64,000 nt of DNA from Mesorhizobium sp. C432A. GTDB taxonomy: Bacteria > Pseudomonadota > Alphaproteobacteria > Rhizobiales > Rhizobiaceae. Positions 24,255-32,959 of this stretch are shown here, in pieces. The position numbers and the translations under genes were made by a program. The stretch's first letter is position 1; each line of letters opens with the position of its first letter. Where the stretch lies: positions 3,451,001 through 3,515,000 of the forward strand of contig NZ_CP100470.1 of NCBI RefSeq assembly GCF_030323145.1, in the 5' to 3' direction. Under the pieces are notes generated by a model, which worked only from the letters and a program-made list of their open reading frames with translations, did not search any database and was not told where the DNA came from.

Positions 24255-24416
24255 TTTACCCTCCCCTTGTGGGGAGGGTCGCGCAGCAAATGCCGCAAGG
24301 CGGCTTTTCCGAAGCGGGGTGGGGGGTCTCGTAGGGCGCACCCCCCCACCCCGTCTCGCAATCGCCGCTTCGCTCCGACTGCGAGCCGACCCTCCCCACA
24401 AGGGGAGGGTAAAAAG
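24255..24416. repeat. mirror-image intergenic repeat between convergent genes
   Basis: TTTACCCTCCCCTTGTGGGGAGGG at 24255 onward is mirrored by CCCTCCCCACAAGGGGAGGGTAAA ending at 24416 (each written partly here). The interior also mirrors itself, with GGCGGCTTTTCCGAAGCGGG against CCGCTTCGCTCC. Same family as 13049-13170. It separates the rightward reductases from the leftward dehydrogenase operon and can act as a two-way terminator. Confidence 0.8.
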
Positions 24417-24419
24417 GTG

Positions 24420-26867
24420 CTACATCCTCGTCCGTTCCGCCTTGGGATCGTACATCGGCTTCAGCGATGCTTCCGCCGCAAAACGCTCGCCGGCGATCTC
24501 GATCTCATAGGACGAGGCCAGCACATCCGCCTCGCTCTCGCCCTGGCAGGGCACATAGCCCAGCCCGATCGCGCCGCCGAGATGGTGGCCGTAATTCCCC
24601 GATGTGATCGGGCCGACGATCTTGCCGTCGCGAAGGATCGCCTCGTTGTGGAAGAGCAGAGGCTGCGGGTCCTTCAGCCGGAACTGCACCAGCCGGCGCG
24701 ACAGGCCGGCTTCTTTTTTCTTCAGCACCGCATCGCGGCCGATGAACTCGCCATTGGCGGTTTTGACCGCAAAGCCGAGGCCGGCCTCCAGCACATTGTC
24801 CTCGTCGGTGATGTCGTGGCCGAAATGCCGAAACGCCTTTTCGATGCGACAGGAATCGAGCGTATGCAGGCCGCAAAGTTTCAGGCCGACATCCGCCCCC
24901 GCCTCATCGATCGCCTCGAAAACATGGGCAGCCTGGTCGGTAGAGACATAAAGCTCCCAGCCGAGTTCGCCGACATAGGTGACGCGGTGGGCGCGGGCGA
25001 GGCCCATGCCGATCTCGATCTGCTGGAAGGTGCCGAACGGATTGTTCTCGTTGGAGAAATCGTTAGGGCTGACTTTCTGGATCAGCTTTCGCGCATCCGG
25101 ACCCATCAGGCAGAGCACGCTTTCTGCCGCCGTCACATCGGTGATGACAACGAATTCCTCGCCGACATGCCGCCGCAGCCAGGCGAGATCGCGTTGCAAC
25201 GTCGCGCCCGGTACGACGAGGAAATAGGCCGTGTCCGACAGCCGCGACACGGTAAGATCGCTCTCGATGCCGCCGCGCTGGTTGAGCATCTGGGTGTAGA
25301 CGATCTTGCCCGGCGCCACGTCCATGTCGTTGGCGCAGAGCCTTTGCAGGAACGCGCAGGCATCGCGGCCCTCGACACGGATCTTGCCGAACGAGGTCAT
25401 GTCGAACAGGCCGACCTTGTTGCGGACCGCCAGGTGCTCCTCGCGCTGATTGTCGAACCAGTTCTGCCGCTTCCAGGAATAGCGGTATTCGCGCTCCTGT
25501 CCCTCTCGCGCAAACCAGTTGGCGCGCTCCCAGCCGGCGACTTCGCCGAACACGGCGCCGCGCGCCTTCAGCTGTTCGTGCAGGGGCGAGCGCCTGACAT
25601 TTCTGGACGTCGCCATCTGCCGGTAGGGGAAGTGATCCGCATAGAGCAGGCCGAGTGTTTCGGAGACACGCTCCTTGAGATACCTACGGTTCTTCTGGAA
25701 CGGCTGGGCGCGGCGGATGTCGACTTCCCAGAGGTCGAAGGGCGCTTCGCCGTCATTGATCCACTGCGCCAGCGCCATGCCGGCGCCGCCGGACGAGACG
25801 ATGCCGATGGAATTGTAGCCGGTCGCCATCCAGTAGCCCGACAGCTCCGGGGCCTCGCCGAGATAGTAGCGGTCGTCGGGGGTAAAGCTTTCGGGGCCGT
25901 TGAAGAAGGTGTGAATGCCGGCGGTTGCCAGCATCGGCATGCGGTTGACGCCCATTTCGAGGATCGGCTCGAAATGCTCCATGTCCTCCGGCAACTGGTC
26001 GAAGCAGAAATCCTCGCTTATGCCGTCCATGCCCCAGGGCTTGGCCACCGGCTCGAAGGCGCCGAGCATCATCTTGCCGGCGTCTTCCTTGTAGTAGGCG
26101 CATTCATCGGGAACGCGCAGCACCGGTAGACGACCGAGTCCGGAGATCGGCTCGGTGACGAGATAAAAATGTTCGCAGGCATGCAGCGGGATGGTGACGC
26201 CGTTCTGGGCGCCGAGCTCGCGCGCCCACATGCCGGCGCAGTTGACGACGATGTCGGCCTCGATCGTTCCCTGATCCTCGCCTTGCGCCCACGACACACC
26301 GGTGACGCGACCGGCCTTGGTATGGACCTTGGTGACCTTCACATTCTCGACGATGGCGGCGCCACGCTGGCGGGCGCCCTTGGCCAGCGCCATGGCGATG
26401 TTGGCGGGATCGCACTGGCCGTCGAGCGGCAGATGCACGGCGCCGACCACGTCGGACACGTTGAGATGCGGGTACATTGCCTTGACTTCGTTCGGCGAAA
26501 TCTCGCGCACATCGACATCGAAGGCGCGGGCGAGCGAGGCCTGCCGGTAAATCTCGTGCTTGCGCTCCTCGGTCAGCGCCACGGTGATCGAGCCGACCTG
26601 GCGCATGCCGGTGCCGACTTCCGTTTCGGCTTCCAGCTTGACGTAGAGGTCGGCCGAATATTTCGCCAGCCGCGTCATGTTCTGCGAGCCGCGCAGCTGG
26701 CCGATCAGGCCGGCGGCGTGCCAGGTCGTTCCCGAGGTCAGCTGCTTGCGTTCCAGCAGCACGATGTCGGTCCAGCCGAGCTTGGCCAGGTGGTAGGCGA
26801 CCGAACAGCCGGAGACACCGCCGCCGATAATAACCGCGCGGGCGTTGGTGGGAATGCTTCTGGTCAT
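24420..26867 (-). CDS. FAD-dependent dehydrogenase with GcvT domain (dimethylglycine/sarcosine dehydrogenase family)
   Basis: The 815-residue protein has an N-terminal DAO-type FAD domain (VIIGGGVSGCSVAYHL near 12-27). H50 in the TTWHAAG motif is where mitochondrial dimethylglycine and sarcosine dehydrogenases attach FAD covalently. The C-terminal half (about 430-815) is an aminomethyltransferase (GcvT) domain that would hand the released C1 unit to tetrahydrofolate (DMTSFGKIRVEG, YVGELGWELYV, GEFIGRDAV). It is the last gene of an operon and overlaps the aminotransferase gene (ATGA). A demethylase of an N-methylated amino acid is likely; the exact substrate is unknown. Confidence 0.9.
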   Translation of the reverse strand: MTRSIPTNARAVIIGGGVSGCSVAYHLAKLGWTDIVLLERKQLTSGTTWHAAGLIGQLRGSQNMTRLAKYSADLYVKLEAETEVGTGMRQVGSITVALTEERKHEIYRQASLARAFDVDVREISPNEVKAMYPHLNVSDVVGAVHLPLDGQCDPANIAMALAKGARQRGAAIVENVKVTKVHTKAGRVTGVSWAQGEDQGTIEADIVVNCAGMWARELGAQNGVTIPLHACEHFYLVTEPISGLGRLPVLRVPDECAYYKEDAGKMMLGAFEPVAKPWGMDGISEDFCFDQLPEDMEHFEPILEMGVNRMPMLATAGIHTFFNGPESFTPDDRYYLGEAPELSGYWMATGYNSIGIVSSGGAGMALAQWINDGEAPFDLWEVDIRRAQPFQKNRRYLKERVSETLGLLYADHFPYRQMATSRNVRRSPLHEQLKARGAVFGEVAGWERANWFAREGQEREYRYSWKRQNWFDNQREEHLAVRNKVGLFDMTSFGKIRVEGRDACAFLQRLCANDMDVAPGKIVYTQMLNQRGGIESDLTVSRLSDTAYFLVVPGATLQRDLAWLRRHVGEEFVVITDVTAAESVLCLMGPDARKLIQKVSPNDFSNENNPFGTFQQIEIGMGLARAHRVTYVGELGWELYVSTDQAAHVFEAIDEAGADVGLKLCGLHTLDSCRIEKAFRHFGHDITDEDNVLEAGLGFAVKTANGEFIGRDAVLKKKEAGLSRRLVQFRLKDPQPLLFHNEAILRDGKIVGPITSGNYGHHLGGAIGLGYVPCQGESEADVLASSYEIEIAGERFAAEASLKPMYDPKAERTRM

Positions 26868-28045
26868 GCGGCCTCGCGGCGATAGCCGGATGCGAAGCGG
26901 CGCAGGCGTTTTGCGGCTTCCTGAAGCACCGGTTCCGGTTGGCAGAGGCTGATGCGGATGTGGCCGGCAGCGGCCTTGCCGAAGCTGGAACCCGGCATGA
27001 CGCCGACACTCTCCTGGTCGAGAAAGGCCCAGGCGAATTTCTCGTCGTCGGGCTCGACGGCGGAGATGTCGAGCATGACATACATGCCGCCCTCCGAGCC
27101 GTGCACGCTGATATTGTTCATGCCGCGCACGGCGTCGAGCAGGACGGTGCGGCGCGCCGCATAGCGTTCGGCGATCTCTTTCACGCCATAGCGGTTCTCC
27201 AGCGCCTCGGCGCAGGCGATCGAGATGAAGGCCGGCAGGCCGTAGGTCGTCACCAGATTGAGATTGGTCAACAGCGTGATCATCTGCGTCGGGCCGGTCA
27301 GCCAGCCCATGCGCCAGCCGGTCATGCCATGGCTCTTGGACATCGAATTGATGACCAGCGTGCGCTCGGCCATGCCGGGCAGGCCGCGCGGCGAGATGTG
27401 CTCGCCGCCGCCGAGCGTCCAGTAGACCTCGTCCGACAGCAGCCAGAGATCGTGCTCGCGGCAGATCTCGGCCAGCTCTTCCAGACGTTCACGCGAATAG
27501 ACGGCGCCGGTCGGGTTGTTCGGCGTGTTGATCAAAATGGCGCGCGTGTTGGGCTTGAGCGCCGCGCGGATCATCTCGGCGTGCGGCTGGAAACCGTCCT
27601 CGGCCGGCGTCTCGACGACGGTGAAGCTGGCGCCGGCGGCGCTGAACGTGTTGGGATAAGTCGCGTAGTAGGGCGCCACCACGATAGCGTGGTCGCCCTG
27701 GTCGAGAACGGCCTGCACGGCCGCGTAAAGGGCAGCCTGGCCGCCCGGCGTGGCGATGACTTGGTCAGGTGCCGTCTCGACCCCGGTGCAAGCGGTCGAG
27801 GCCGCCGCCATCGCCCTGCGCAGGCGCGGAACGCCGGGAAGCGGGGTGTAGTGGTGGTTGCTGCCGCGAACCGCCGTCACGCAGGCTTCGATCGTCTGGC
27901 TCGGCGTATCGAAATCATGGTCGCCGACCGACAGCATGATGATGTCCTGGCCGGCCTCCTTGCGGGCCCATGCCTCGGTGTGGACCTCCCAGCCATCCTT
28001 GCCCGAAGGCACGATGCCGGAAATGCGCGATGAGGGTCTGGGCAT
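26864..28045 (-). CDS. pyridoxal phosphate-dependent aminotransferase, class I/II
   Basis: The 393-residue fold-type I enzyme has NTPNNPTG (about 173-180), SDEVYW with D204/205, and the Schiff-base lysine K237 in NSMSKSHGMTGWRMGW. The N-terminus RISGIVPSGKDGWEV differs from aspartate and histidinol-phosphate aminotransferases and resembles a rhizobial group without assigned substrate. It is translationally coupled on both sides to methyl-group enzymes, so it probably transaminates the demethylated amino acid or provides glycine or glyoxylate. The specificity cannot be read from the sequence. Confidence 0.88.
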   Translation of the reverse strand: MPRPSSRISGIVPSGKDGWEVHTEAWARKEAGQDIIMLSVGDHDFDTPSQTIEACVTAVRGSNHHYTPLPGVPRLRRAMAAASTACTGVETAPDQVIATPGGQAALYAAVQAVLDQGDHAIVVAPYYATYPNTFSAAGASFTVVETPAEDGFQPHAEMIRAALKPNTRAILINTPNNPTGAVYSRERLEELAEICREHDLWLLSDEVYWTLGGGEHISPRGLPGMAERTLVINSMSKSHGMTGWRMGWLTGPTQMITLLTNLNLVTTYGLPAFISIACAEALENRYGVKEIAERYAARRTVLLDAVRGMNNISVHGSEGGMYVMLDISAVEPDDEKFAWAFLDQESVGVMPGSSFGKAAAGHIRISLCQPEPVLQEAAKRLRRFASGYRREAA

Positions 28046-28944
28046 CAGGATACTCCCGAGATTTCGTGGCCGGCCTGTTCGAGCTGATCGCGCAACGCGG
28101 CGATGTGGGCAGGGCCGACTTCGCAGCAGCCGCCGACGATGGTGGCGCCAGCGGCGACCCAGCCGAGCGCCTGGTCGGCATAGGCATCCGGATCAAGGTC
28201 GTGGCGTGCGTGCAGCACTTCGACCGTTCCGCCATGCTTGAGCGCTTCGACAGAGGTGAAGCCATTGGCATAGGCGCCGACCGGGCCGCCGAGAGCAATC
28301 AATTCGGGCAGTGCCGCGGCGATCGCTTCTGGCCGGCAGCAATTCACCAGGCGCGCTGCAACCGTCAGGCCGTCGAGGGCGTCCGCCGCTGCCGCTATTG
28401 TTTCGCCGCTGCGCAGCTGCGGCGCGCCGTGATCGGCGAGCGTCCAAGACACCCAGACAGGTTTGCCGCTTTCCGACGCAGCGGTAACGGCCGCACGGCC
28501 TTCGTCGGCTGAGGCCATGGTCTCGCACAGGAACAGGTCGACGCCGTCGGTCTGCTCGGCGACGATGCGGCGATAGATGTCCAGCGTCTCCTCGAACGAT
28601 ATGGTCAGCGCTGGCGCATAGCTGCCGAACAGCGGTGACAGGCAGCCGGCGATCGCTGCATCGCCTGCCTCCTCGCGTGCCTGTCTTGCCAATTCGATGC
28701 CGCGCTTCTGCAAGGGCTTGAAGAGGTCTTCTGCTCCTTCCCGCGCGAGCCGCTCCGGCGTTGCCGAATAGGTGTTGATGGTGATGACGCGAGCGCCGGC
28801 CCGGATGAATTCGGCATGCAGGTCACGCACCAGATCCGGCTCGTCGATCAGCACCCTGGCCGACCAGAGCGGCGTCGGCTCGGAGCTGCTGCGGCGGACC
28901 AGTTCCTGGCCCATGCCGCCATCGGTGAGAATGACTTTCTTCAT
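28045..28944 (-). CDS. homocysteine S-methyltransferase family protein (betaine-homocysteine methyltransferase-like)
   Basis: The 299-residue TIM-barrel protein starts ILTDGGMGQEL. It has all three zinc-binding cysteines of the family (C202 in NCC, C273 and C274 in VGGCCEVGP). It transfers a methyl group from a donor such as glycine betaine or S-methylmethionine to homocysteine. Between two FAD/GcvT dehydrogenases, a betaine-type donor giving dimethylglycine is attractive, and S. meliloti has a short enzyme of this kind. The start is ATG 28944 (MKKVILTDGG); the gene overlaps both neighbours by one to four bases. Confidence 0.88.
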   Translation of the reverse strand: MKKVILTDGGMGQELVRRSSSEPTPLWSARVLIDEPDLVRDLHAEFIRAGARVITINTYSATPERLAREGAEDLFKPLQKRGIELARQAREEAGDAAIAGCLSPLFGSYAPALTISFEETLDIYRRIVAEQTDGVDLFLCETMASADEGRAAVTAASESGKPVWVSWTLADHGAPQLRSGETIAAAADALDGLTVAARLVNCCRPEAIAAALPELIALGGPVGAYANGFTSVEALKHGGTVEVLHARHDLDPDAYADQALGWVAAGATIVGGCCEVGPAHIAALRDQLEQAGHEISGVS

Positions 28945-31394
28945 GCTCTCAGTCTTTCGTTTTTCGGATCCCACAGCGGCTCGTCTTTCTGCACGACCGC
29001 CCTGAAACGATCGCCAAAAATTTCAATCTCGATCGCGGTATCGGGTTCAGCCAGGTCGGCGCGCAGCATGCCGAGCGCGATCGATTTGTCGATGCGATGC
29101 CCCCAGCCGCCGGACGTCGTCTCGCCGACGATCTTGCCGTCATGCCAGAGCGTCGACACGGACGGCGCGTCGCAATCGCCTGGGTTTTCGACCACCAGCG
29201 TGACGAAGCGCTTCTTCACGCCTTGCTGCTTTTCGTTCTGCAGGGCTGCCTTGCCGCGGAAGTCGGGCTTGTCCCATTTGACGAAGCGCTCGAGCCCGCC
29301 CTGCAGGACCGTATAGTCGGTCGACAGGTCGCCCTTCCAGGTCCGGTAGCCCTTTTCGAGGCGCAGCGAATCCAGCGCATACATGCCGAACGGTTTCAGA
29401 CCGTGTTTTTGTCCCGCCGTCCAGACGGCGTCGAAGATGGCGGCGGTGTCTCCCACCTTGGTGTGGATTTCCCAGCCGAGTTCGCCGGCGAAGGATACCC
29501 GCACCAGCTTCGCCCAGCGGCCGGCTATGGTGGTTTCCTGATGCGTCAGCCAGGGCAGCGAGAGATCCGCGCCACAGACCTCGGCCAGGATCTTGCGCGA
29601 ATTGGGGCCGGCGAGGATTTGCGTCGAATAGTCTTCGGTCCTGTCGGTGAGGGTGAAAGCTGCGTCCTTCGGCAGGCGCGACTTCAGCCATTCGAAATCG
29701 TGCCACTGCGCTACCGCCGCGGTGATCAGAGTCATCTGCTCTTCGCCATGGCGCACCACCGACATCTCGGTGACGATGCGGCCTTTGTCGTCGGCGAAAT
29801 AGGCGAGGCCGATTCGGCCGGGCTTGGGCACCAGGCCGGTGACCTGCAGCGCCAGCCATTCGGCTGCACCAGGACCTTCGAGGTTGAAGCGCGAGAAGCC
29901 GGGCAGGTCCAGAATGCCGGCGGCGTCGCGCACCGCCAGGCATTCTTCGCGCACGCGGTGCTGCCACGGCCCGTCGCGGCGGAAGGTGAGTGTTGCTTCT
30001 TCCGACGTGTCGTCACCGGGTTGCGCATACCAGGTGGCACGCTCCCAGCCATTATAGGCGTCGAACTGGGCGCCGAGTGCCTTGATGCGATCGTGGATCG
30101 GCGACAGCTTGCGGTCGCGCCCGGCCGGCCAGGCATGCCGCGGAAACTGGATGGCGTATTCGTTGCCGTAGATCTCCATGCCCTTGGCGACGCTATAGTC
30201 GGGGGCGGCCGCAAAGCTGGTGAAACGGCGCGGATCGCAAGACCACATGTCCCATTCGGTCTGGCCCTGCGTCACCCATTCGGCCAGCACCTTGCCGGCG
30301 CCGCCGCCCTGGGCGATGCCGAAGGTGAAGACACAGGCCTCGAACGCGTTGGGAACGCCGGGCATCGGACCGATCAGCGGATTGCCGTCCGGCGCGTAAG
30401 GGATCGGCCCGTTGATCACCTTGGACAGGCCGGCAGTGCCGAGAATCGGCACGCGGGCGACGGCATCGGCAAGGTAGTGCTCGAGACGGTCGAGATCGTC
30501 GGGGAAGAGCTGGAAGGAAAAATCCTCCGGCATCGGGTCGTTGTGGGTTGCCCAATGCGCGCGGCAATTGCGCTCATAGGGGCCGAGATTCATGCCGTTC
30601 TTTTCCTGGCGCAGATAGTAGGAGGTGTCGACGTCGCGCAGCAGCGGCAGCTTCTTGCCCTGCTCCTTCGACCACGCCACCAGTTCGGGGATCTCCTCGA
30701 ACAAGATGTACTGGTGGCTCATCACCATCATCGGCACGTCGCGGCCGAACATTTTGCCGACTTCGGCGGCACGGTAGCCGGCGGCGTTGACGACGATTTG
30801 GCAGCGGATTTCGCCTTGCGGCGTCTCGACCACCCATTCGTCGTTGTCGCGACGCACGCCTGACACCGGGCAGAAGCGGACGATCCTGGCGCCCATGTCG
30901 CGTGCGCCCTTGGCCAGCGCCTGCGTCAGCTGCGCCGGATCGATGTCGCCGTCGTTCGGATCGTAGAGCGCGCCTTTCAATTCATGCGTCTCGATGAAGG
31001 GATAGCGGCGCTTGATCTCGTCGGGGCCGACAATGTCGATGTCCATGCCCTGGTAGCGGCCCATGCCCTTGGCGCGCTGGAACTCCTGCATGCGCTCCTT
31101 GGTGTGGGCGAGGCGGAGCGAGCCGGTAACGTGGTAGTTCATGGGATAGTCGACCGCGTCGGCGAGACCGCGATAAAGCTCGGTCGAATAGCGCTGCATG
31201 TTCATCAGCGACCAGGACGACGAGAAGGTCGGCACGTTGCCGGCGGCATGCCAGGTCGAGCCCGATGTCAGCTCGTTCTTTTCAAGCAGCACGCAATCGG
31301 TCCAGCCGGCCTTGCAAAGGTGATAGAGCGAGGAGGTGCCGACGACACCGCCTCCGATGATCACCACGCGTGCCGTGGTCGGCAAACCGGCCAT
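28941..31394 (-). CDS. FAD-dependent dehydrogenase with GcvT domain, second copy
   Basis: The 817-residue protein has the same architecture as the 24420-26867 product: an FAD domain (VVIIGGGVVGTSSLYHL), the covalent-flavin motif STWHAAG with H49, and a C-terminal GcvT domain (LDLPGFSRFNLEGP, SFAGELGWEIH, DFRGKAAL). The two copies are only moderately similar, so they probably act on successive substrates, such as dimethylglycine and then sarcosine. It lies 16 bases after the XRE-cupin regulator gene and overlaps the methyltransferase gene by ATGA. Confidence 0.9.
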   Translation of the reverse strand: MAGLPTTARVVIIGGGVVGTSSLYHLCKAGWTDCVLLEKNELTSGSTWHAAGNVPTFSSSWSLMNMQRYSTELYRGLADAVDYPMNYHVTGSLRLAHTKERMQEFQRAKGMGRYQGMDIDIVGPDEIKRRYPFIETHELKGALYDPNDGDIDPAQLTQALAKGARDMGARIVRFCPVSGVRRDNDEWVVETPQGEIRCQIVVNAAGYRAAEVGKMFGRDVPMMVMSHQYILFEEIPELVAWSKEQGKKLPLLRDVDTSYYLRQEKNGMNLGPYERNCRAHWATHNDPMPEDFSFQLFPDDLDRLEHYLADAVARVPILGTAGLSKVINGPIPYAPDGNPLIGPMPGVPNAFEACVFTFGIAQGGGAGKVLAEWVTQGQTEWDMWSCDPRRFTSFAAAPDYSVAKGMEIYGNEYAIQFPRHAWPAGRDRKLSPIHDRIKALGAQFDAYNGWERATWYAQPGDDTSEEATLTFRRDGPWQHRVREECLAVRDAAGILDLPGFSRFNLEGPGAAEWLALQVTGLVPKPGRIGLAYFADDKGRIVTEMSVVRHGEEQMTLITAAVAQWHDFEWLKSRLPKDAAFTLTDRTEDYSTQILAGPNSRKILAEVCGADLSLPWLTHQETTIAGRWAKLVRVSFAGELGWEIHTKVGDTAAIFDAVWTAGQKHGLKPFGMYALDSLRLEKGYRTWKGDLSTDYTVLQGGLERFVKWDKPDFRGKAALQNEKQQGVKKRFVTLVVENPGDCDAPSVSTLWHDGKIVGETTSGGWGHRIDKSIALGMLRADLAEPDTAIEIEIFGDRFRAVVQKDEPLWDPKNERLRA

Positions 31395-31410
31395 ATTAGA
31401 AACCCCTCGT

Positions 31411-31998
31411 TCAGTAGACAGGCGGCGAAACCACCCAGATGATCACGGCCGGCTCGGTGCCGGGATTGCGCCAGCGGTACGGCTTGCGCTCGAAGCGGAA
31501 GGAATCGCCTTCGCCGAGCCGGTGCCAGACGCCGGCGATCTCGATCTCGAAAATGCCAGAGGCGATGTAGCCGGCTTCCTCGGTCGGCCGCAGCTGCTCG
31601 CTCTTCATCTCGGCGCCCGGCGCGAAGATCGAACGCACCATCTCGAAACTACCGCCGAGATCGGGCGACAGAAGCTCCTCCACCAGGCCGGATTCGCTTG
31701 TGCCAAGCGTGCGCCGGCTGCCGGCGCGCACGACAACGCCGCGCTCCTTTTCGATCGGCACGTCGTGGCTGAAGAACAGGCTGAGCGGCACGCCGAATAA
31801 ATCGGCGAAGGCCCTGAGGTCGCCGAGCGAAGGAATCGACAGGCCGCGCTCGACCTGGCTGACCCAGCCGACAGAGCGGCCAAGCTTCAGCGCGATCTCA
31901 GCAAGCGTCAGCCCACGCGCCTTGCGGAGCGCACGGATGTCGCTCGCCAGCAGGCGCTCGTCGGGTCCCTGCAATGTTTTGGGGATAGCTGGGGGCAA
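31411..31998 (-). CDS. XRE-family regulator with C-terminal cupin
   Basis: The protein (up to 195 residues) has an N-terminal HTH_3 domain (DIRALRKARGLTLAEIALKLGRS ... VSQVERGLS) and a C-terminal cupin (residues about 115-190), a layout common in regulators of polyamine and amine catabolism. No ATG is available. TTG 31998 and TTG 31974 are the in-frame choices, and a stop lies just upstream. It leads the five-gene leftward operon to 24420 and probably senses a pathway ligand through the cupin. Confidence 0.87.
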   Translation of the reverse strand: MPPAIPKTLQGPDERLLASDIRALRKARGLTLAEIALKLGRSVGWVSQVERGLSIPSLGDLRAFADLFGVPLSLFFSHDVPIEKERGVVVRAGSRRTLGTSESGLVEELLSPDLGGSFEMVRSIFAPGAEMKSEQLRPTEEAGYIASGIFEIEIAGVWHRLGEGDSFRFERKPYRWRNPGTEPAVIIWVVSPPVY

Positions 31999-32025
31999 AA
32001 ACGCTCACTTGATGAAACTCTGGAA

Positions 32026-32074
32026 ATGAATTTCATGAGAGCTCATGTCCGTGAAAAAATCAAGCGAATTTTCA
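32026..32074. promoter_or_regulatory. overlapping inverted repeats in the XRE / nitroreductase divergent region
   Basis: Three dyads lie within 50 bases: ATGAATTTCAT (32026-32036), CATGAGAGCTCATG (32034-32047), and TGAAAA-N11-TTTTCA (32052-32074). The whole 31999-32236 gap holds no gene and is AT-richer than its surroundings. This is a likely operator/promoter of the XRE-led operon, and the regulator probably acts on itself. Confidence 0.5.
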
Positions 32075-32236
32075 TGGACACACAAGATTTGCTTGCGCCA
32101 TTTTGGCAGTTCATGCAAAGGCTCTGCCACGAGCGGCGGGTGTGGGAATGCGGGTCGGCGACCAAGGATTGAAATCTGCGCAAGGTCTTCTCCGATAGCC
32201 GGTTCGGCTTTCGAAGTGTGCGCAAAGGGACGGCCC

Positions 32237-32941
32237 ATGCTGGAAAAAAACGGCCTGGCAGCGCATAACGCGGCTGTTGTCGACGAGGCGATCATCTCGC
32301 GCCGTTCAGTGCGTGCCTTCCTGCCCGACATGGTCGATGACGAGACGATCCGAGCCATTCTTGGCGTCGCCGCGCGCGCGCCTTCGGGCACCAATATGCA
32401 GCCTTGGCGGGTCTATGTCGTCAAGGGCGAGGTCAAGCAGCAGATCACCGATGCCATCCTGAATTCCGGTATCCGCGCCGAAAAGGCCGATTGGGACGAG
32501 TATCGCTATTATCCCACCCAGTTCTTCGAGCCGTATCTCACCCGCCGCCGCGCCAACGGTTTCGGGCTCTATGGGGCACTCGGCATCGGCCGCCGCGAGG
32601 TCGACAAGATGCGCGCCCAGCACGACCGCAACTTCGTCTTCTTCGACGCGCCGGTCGGCATGATCTTCACCATCGACCGGCGGCTGAACCAGGGCTCGTG
32701 GATCGACTACGGAATGTTCCTGCAGAACATCATGGTGGCGGCGCGAGGCAGGGGCCTGCACACCTGCCCGCAGGCCGCCTTCGCGCCCTATCACCGGCAG
32801 ATCCGGCCGGTGCTCAACATCCCCGACGAGGAGATCGTCGTCTGCGGCATGGCGCTCGGCCTTGAGGATACGTCGAAACCCGAAAACGACTTCCGCACCG
32901 ACCGCGTGCCGCTGGAAGAGTGGGTGACGTTCAGCGGCTAG
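32237..32941 (+). CDS. nitroreductase family FMN oxidoreductase
   Basis: The 234-residue protein starts at ATG 32237 behind AAAGGGA. It has the family start DEAIISRRSVRAFLPD and the FMN-phosphate segment RAPSGTNMQPWRVYVV (residues about 50-65). The C-terminal part has ARGRGLHTCPQAAF and VCGMALG, typical of PnbA/NfnB-like nitroreductases. It reduces nitro or quinone compounds with NAD(P)H; the natural substrate is unknown. It is divergent from the XRE-led operon and convergent with the MFS exporter. Confidence 0.9.
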   Translation: MLEKNGLAAHNAAVVDEAIISRRSVRAFLPDMVDDETIRAILGVAARAPSGTNMQPWRVYVVKGEVKQQITDAILNSGIRAEKADWDEYRYYPTQFFEPYLTRRRANGFGLYGALGIGRREVDKMRAQHDRNFVFFDAPVGMIFTIDRRLNQGSWIDYGMFLQNIMVAARGRGLHTCPQAAFAPYHRQIRPVLNIPDEEIVVCGMALGLEDTSKPENDFRTDRVPLEEWVTFSG

Positions 32942-32959
32942 GCCTCGGCTACCGGGGCC

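Noticed and set aside
23925..26129. Open frame of 734 codons on the plus strand
   Set aside because: It crosses the end of a reductase gene, an intergenic repeat and much of the FAD/GcvT gene on the other strand. No domain, and composition typical of an antisense shadow.
29097..30863. Open frame of 588 codons on the plus strand
   Set aside because: Opposite the second FAD/GcvT dehydrogenase, with low-complexity R/H/A composition and no domain.
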